DNA of 27,882 bases, from positions 1 to 27,882 of the forward strand of contig CAZEHJ010000050.1 in the NCBI GenBank assembly GCA_964512485.1. The letters run 5' to 3'. Positions 24,450 through 27,882 of this stretch are shown here, piece by piece. A program made the translations under genes and the position numbers. Every line of letters starts with the position of its first letter. The stretch's first letter is position 1. The notes under the pieces are model-generated. The model saw only the letters and a program-made list of their open reading frames with translations, made no database searches and had not been told where the DNA came from. This stretch comes from CAZEHJ01 sp964512485. GTDB taxonomy: Bacteria; Bacteroidota; Rhodothermia; Rhodothermales; UBA10348.

Positions 24450-25381
24450 TCAACCGATTCCTGAGCATATCGACGCTGATCCTGATCGCGGTCGTCGGAA
24501 CCGGTTGCGAAGAGTCGTTTCTGGATCCGTTTGACAACGAACAGCGCTATTTCACGATCTATGGATTTCTGGACCCGCTGGCGGAAGAACAAACGGTTCG
24601 TATCGTCCCGATTACCCGTTTTCAGGAGAACATTCAGGGTCCTGCAGAACCACAGGCCTTCATCGACGCCCGCGTCTATACGCGGGATCTGACAGACAGC
24701 ACGTCGGTTCTCTGGCGTCACGAACTCAAACGACTGGACAGCGGAAAGTACATCCATCTGTACCATGCCAAATTCATGGTCAAAGAGGGTCACACCTACC
24801 GAATGGATGTGATTCGAAACGACGAAAAGAGGTCGAGCGCTACCACGAAGGTGCCCCGAATCGCAGGAAGCAAAATCGTCCTGAAAAGTGGTGCTGTCGT
24901 TCTGTCCGATTCGACCGTAGTTCAGGAAATCGGTATCCCGGGAATTCCGGCTCTGTGGGACATGAGTGTAATCTATCTGGTGGAAGGGCCGGACTACCGG
25001 GATCGAACGTTTGTCCCGTATCCAAAAGCGGAAGCGCCGGATTCTGATGGCCTGTGGAGGTACCGATTGCAGGTGACCGCAGATCAGGACTCAATAATCG
25101 CTCGCGCTCGCCGTTTCGTTCTTTCCCAAAATCGAAAGGACATCCCGGTGACCCTGACTGCTATGGGCATCCAGTTCCGAATTATCGATGGTGCATGGTT
25201 CCCGCTCTTCTCCGAGGACGAAATCCTGAGGCTTGCCCAGCCCGGTACCCTGTCCAACGTCGTAAACGGATACGGCTTGTTCGGATCAATGGGATTGTAT
25301 CGGGAGGAATGGGAGATAACGCCCGAAGAGGCTGCCAATCTGGGGTATCCCATTCAGGTCACGGACGAACCTATCATCTGA
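24446..25381 (+). CDS. DUF4249-like outer-membrane lipoprotein with non-ATG start
   Basis: The frame is open from 24440 to the stop at 25379-25381 but has no ATG, GTG or TTG before 24776. A CTG at 24446 overlaps the receptor stop (CTGA) and opens a lipoprotein-type N-terminus: INRFLSISTLILIAVVGTGC, with Cys21 as lipid site (codon 24506-24508). The text after it (SFLDPFDNEQRYFTIYGFLDPLAEEQTVRIVPI) is good protein with DUF4249 character and would be lost if translation began at 24776 (residue 111). I therefore call 311 residues starting near 24446; the exact start codon (CTG, or the ATC next to it) is uncertain. A sequencing or consensus error that removed an ATG is possible. DUF4249 proteins are usually encoded directly after a TonB receptor in this lineage; their function is unknown. 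Confidence 0.72.
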   Translation: MINRFLSISTLILIAVVGTGCEESFLDPFDNEQRYFTIYGFLDPLAEEQTVRIVPITRFQENIQGPAEPQAFIDARVYTRDLTDSTSVLWRHELKRLDSGKYIHLYHAKFMVKEGHTYRMDVIRNDEKRSSATTKVPRIAGSKIVLKSGAVVLSDSTVVQEIGIPGIPALWDMSVIYLVEGPDYRDRTFVPYPKAEAPDSDGLWRYRLQVTADQDSIIARARRFVLSQNRKDIPVTLTAMGIQFRIIDGAWFPLFSEDEILRLAQPGTLSNVVNGYGLFGSMGLYREEWEITPEEAANLGYPIQVTDEPII

Positions 25382-25429
25382 TCCACTCTGCGGCGTCGCG
25401 TTGCGAAGCGTTCCCCGGCATCGAGGAAT

Positions 25430-26557
25430 TTACCGGCCCTCGAACATCGACTCTTCCAGTCCAGGAATTACTCGAACAGCGTTCTTGTAGTAGATGTGTT
25501 TCAGGACGTCATCCGAAAGGCCAACGCCATACAAACTCCACTGAGCGTGGTACTTCCGGTAGTAAGGAAAATATTCGTCTTCCGTCTCGAACGTCCGGAA
25601 ATAGGTCCAGAATTCTGAGACCCGGTAGGTGTCTTTACCAAACAGAAGCCGGTCTTTGTATTTGGTCATGAATTCCTTGGCATTGCGAGGCTGACGTCCA
25701 ATTTCATAAATCACGGCAGCCATGTCTGCCACCAGATTCGGGTACTTGTCGAACATTTTGCCGAGATAGTCCAGATTCCCGCCATACCAGGCCATGTGAG
25801 CCGTGATAAATGTGGTGTTCGGATGCTTCCCAATCATGTCGAAATGTTCTCCCATTATCGTCTCAAACGTCTCGAACTCGTCCGCCGGCCGAAAACGATT
25901 CGGGCGCAGTTTCAGCTCGAGCCATTTTTCGTTGTACTTGTCCCTCGGGAGCCAGAAGCTGGCCGGCTCCGCTGAGTGAATCAGTACGGGTACGCCCATT
26001 TCTCCTGCGAGCGCCCAGATTGGATCCAGACGCGGATCGTTCACCGCAACACGATTGCCATCCGTGTCCTTGTTGTCGAGTCCAAGACTCTTGTAGACTT
26101 TCAATCCACGTGCACCGGCTTCGATATCAGCTCGCAACTGGGCCACCGCATTCTGAGTCCACTCTTCGCCACCGACATTTCGAAAATCAACATTGGCGAA
26201 GGTCACGATTCGGTCCGGATATCTGGCTTCCATATTGGAAACGGCACCGGCGAGATTGTCTCCCCATCCACCCGAGAGATTCACGAGAACCTGCATGTTC
26301 ATCTCATCCATTTCCATGATCAGCGTATCGATGGCGCCGGCCGTCATGGTTGGCGCGCGGAACCAGTGACTGTGGACATCAACGAAAGGGAATTTCGCGC
26401 TCTTGATGACGTTCTCTTCGACTACAAGGGTAGAACGGGGCTCATACTCTTCGACAGTCATGTCACCGAGGACTTCTTCAGCCGCTTGGGCAAATACGAC
26501 AGATGATGACGATACGAGGACGAACAGGGCAAAAAGGGCAAATAAAAATCGGCTCAT
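25430..26557 (-). CDS. Secreted amidohydrolase (amidohydrolase_2, metal-dependent TIM barrel)
   Basis: This is a 375-residue metal-dependent hydrolase with a Sec signal peptide (MSRFLFALFALFVLVSSSSVVFAQA), so it acts in the periplasm. The barrel has VDVHSHW (His62 and His64 of the HxH motif), GLKVYKSLG, VLIHSAEP, TFITAHMAW and FGKDTY, the usual metal-ligand strands of the amidohydrolase_2 group (related to decarboxylases such as ACMSD and to TIM-barrel lactonases). ATG at 26557 was preferred to a TTG at 26578, because the signal peptide begins there. It is convergent with the DUF4249-like gene (48 bp between stops) and divergent from uvrB. Substrate cannot be told from sequence. Confidence 0.85.
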   Translation of the reverse strand: MSRFLFALFALFVLVSSSSVVFAQAAEEVLGDMTVEEYEPRSTLVVEENVIKSAKFPFVDVHSHWFRAPTMTAGAIDTLIMEMDEMNMQVLVNLSGGWGDNLAGAVSNMEARYPDRIVTFANVDFRNVGGEEWTQNAVAQLRADIEAGARGLKVYKSLGLDNKDTDGNRVAVNDPRLDPIWALAGEMGVPVLIHSAEPASFWLPRDKYNEKWLELKLRPNRFRPADEFETFETIMGEHFDMIGKHPNTTFITAHMAWYGGNLDYLGKMFDKYPNLVADMAAVIYEIGRQPRNAKEFMTKYKDRLLFGKDTYRVSEFWTYFRTFETEDEYFPYYRKYHAQWSLYGVGLSDDVLKHIYYKNAVRVIPGLEESMFEGR

Positions 26558-26693
26558 GGAGTATATCCGGATGCTCAAGCGTTGATTTCTGCCGAACCAT
26601 CAGACCCGGCAAGTGTACGAGGGATTCGCCCATAACTGGTCAGGATTCCGTTCGTTTCCTGTCACGTAGTTTCGTCTACTGAAGAAGTCGCCC

Positions 26694-27882
26694 ATGTCCG
26701 AGCTCCTGAAAACAGAACGACCGTTCGAGGTCGTGTCCGAATTTGAACCGACGGGCGATCAACCGGCGGCAATCAAGGAGATGTTGGAGGGAATTGAGCG
26801 GGGAGATCGGAATCAGACTTTGCTAGGCGCTACGGGGACCGGCAAGACTTTTTCTGTATCGAACGTTATCGCGCAGGCGGGAAAACCCACGCTCGTTCTG
26901 AGTCACAACAAAACGCTGGCCGCCCAGCTATATGCCGAGTTCAAGCATTTCTTTCCGAACAACGCGGTAGAGTTTTTCATCTCCTACTACGATTATTATC
27001 AGCCGGAAGCATACATCGTCCACTCTGATACGTACATCGAGAAGGACATGTCGGTCAACGAGCGGATAGATCGACTTCGACTCAAGGCAACCAGTTCACT
27101 TGTTTCGGGACGCAAAGATGTTATCGTAGTGGCCAGTGTGTCCTGCATCTACGGCCTCGGATCGCCCGACGAATACAAAAAGCAGATTGTCCAGTGCACC
27201 GTCGGTGACACCGTTCAACGTAATGAGCTCCTGCACGGACTCACGGGAATTTTCTACTCGAGAAACGACATTGAATTTGTGCCCGGCACCTTTCGGGTTC
27301 GCGGAGATGTGGTCGAGATCTTCCCTGCATACTCAGAAGACGAGGCGTATCGAATCGAATTCTGGGGCGATGAGGTCGAAAAAATAACGGTTTTTGAGCC
27401 CATTTCGGGACAAACGATCGCCGAAAACCGATATCTGACGATTTATCCCGCCAAGATCTTCGTGACGCCCAAAGACCAGATTGCGAAGGCGATTGCTACG
27501 ATCGAAGAAGAACTCAAGTGGCGTCTTGCGGTCCTGCACGACATGGGCAAAATGCTCGAGGCGCAGCGATTGGAGCAACGCACTCTTTTCGATATTGAAA
27601 TGCTTCGCGAAGTGGGCTATTGCTCTGGCGTCGAAAATTATTCGAGGCACCTGACCGGATCGAAGCCGGGTGAGCGTCCCAAGTGTCTGCTCGACTACTT
27701 CCCGGACGACTTTCTGATGGTGGTCGACGAAAGTCACGTGACACTGCCGCAGGTTCGGGCGATGTACAACGGTGACCGCGCGCGTAAGCTTAATCTTGTT
27801 GAACATGGTTTCCGGCTTCCCTCGGCGCTGGATAACAGGCCAATGACGTTTGAGGAGTTCAACGAACGCCTGCACCAGATTA
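26694..27882 (+). CDS. uvrB: Excinuclease ABC subunit B (UvrB), N-terminal part (3' end outside window)
   Basis: UvrB is the damage-verifying helicase-like subunit of nucleotide excision repair. The first 396 codons are present and open to the last base; the full protein is about 670 residues. Visible landmarks are FEPTGDQPAAI, Walker A GATGTGKT (about 45-52), LSHNKTLAAQLYAEFK, the DNA-clamping beta-hairpin YYDYYQPEAYI, VASVSCIYGLG, GTFRVRGD and the DExH-type box VVDESHVT. The ATG at 26694 follows the purine-rich GAAGAAG (26681-26687). It is divergent from the amidohydrolase gene. Confidence 0.97.
   Translation, partial: MSELLKTERPFEVVSEFEPTGDQPAAIKEMLEGIERGDRNQTLLGATGTGKTFSVSNVIAQAGKPTLVLSHNKTLAAQLYAEFKHFFPNNAVEFFISYYDYYQPEAYIVHSDTYIEKDMSVNERIDRLRLKATSSLVSGRKDVIVVASVSCIYGLGSPDEYKKQIVQCTVGDTVQRNELLHGLTGIFYSRNDIEFVPGTFRVRGDVVEIFPAYSEDEAYRIEFWGDEVEKITVFEPISGQTIAENRYLTIYPAKIFVTPKDQIAKAIATIEEELKWRLAVLHDMGKMLEAQRLEQRTLFDIEMLREVGYCSGVENYSRHLTGSKPGERPKCLLDYFPDDFLMVVDESHVTLPQVRAMYNGDRARKLNLVEHGFRLPSALDNRPMTFEEFNERLHQI

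Overview
The window reads as a chromosomal contig from a Gram-negative bacterium, most probably of the Bacteroidota/Rhodothermota/Balneolota (FCB) side of the tree. The pointers are an outer-membrane TonB receptor with an N-terminal carboxypeptidase-like domain paired with a DUF4249-type lipoprotein, long FtsX/MacB-type permeases with a PadR regulator and a permease-prefix domain, an outer-membrane porin, fused hisIE, and several genes without a clear Shine-Dalgarno. The phylum call is an inference. It is a draft assembly: a run of exactly 100 Ns (16493-16592) interrupts one permease gene.

Region 1 (1-2071) is the end of an arsenic-resistance operon: the C-terminal part of the arsenite-pump ATPase ArsA, followed 1 nt later by a metallophosphoesterase. 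Region 2 (2400-6280) is a three-component sensor set: an AioX/PhnD-like lipoprotein, a membrane histidine kinase and an NtrC-type sigma-54 activator. Region 3 (6281-14053) is its likely target. A well-formed sigma-54 promoter with upstream inverted/direct repeats precedes a porin gene. Next come an NrfD-like membrane quinol oxidase (arrC), a Tat-exported molybdopterin catalytic subunit with the residues of respiratory arsenate reductase (arrA), a four-cluster ferredoxin subunit (arrB), a TorD-like chaperone (arrD), a small CMD-family protein lacking the CxxC, and moaA. Together this is a nearly self-contained arsenate-respiration island: sensing, outer-membrane entry, quinol oxidation, reduction of arsenate, enzyme maturation and cofactor synthesis, with arsenite detoxification next door.

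Region 4 (14148-20437, minus strand) holds a degenerate-looking 5'(3')-deoxyribonucleotidase, a 558-bp stretch without a convincing gene but with a C-rich tract that could form a G-quadruplex on the minus strand, two FtsX-type ABC permeases and their PadR regulator. The divergent PadR/hisF intergenic region has a three-copy repeat that looks like an operator. Region 5 (20581-27882) is housekeeping and outer membrane: hisF-hisIE, a TonB receptor with a DUF4249-like lipoprotein that seems to start at a non-ATG codon inside the receptor's stop, a secreted amidohydrolase on the minus strand, and the first 396 codons of uvrB running off the end.

No tRNA, rRNA, CRISPR array, insertion sequence or phage gene was seen.
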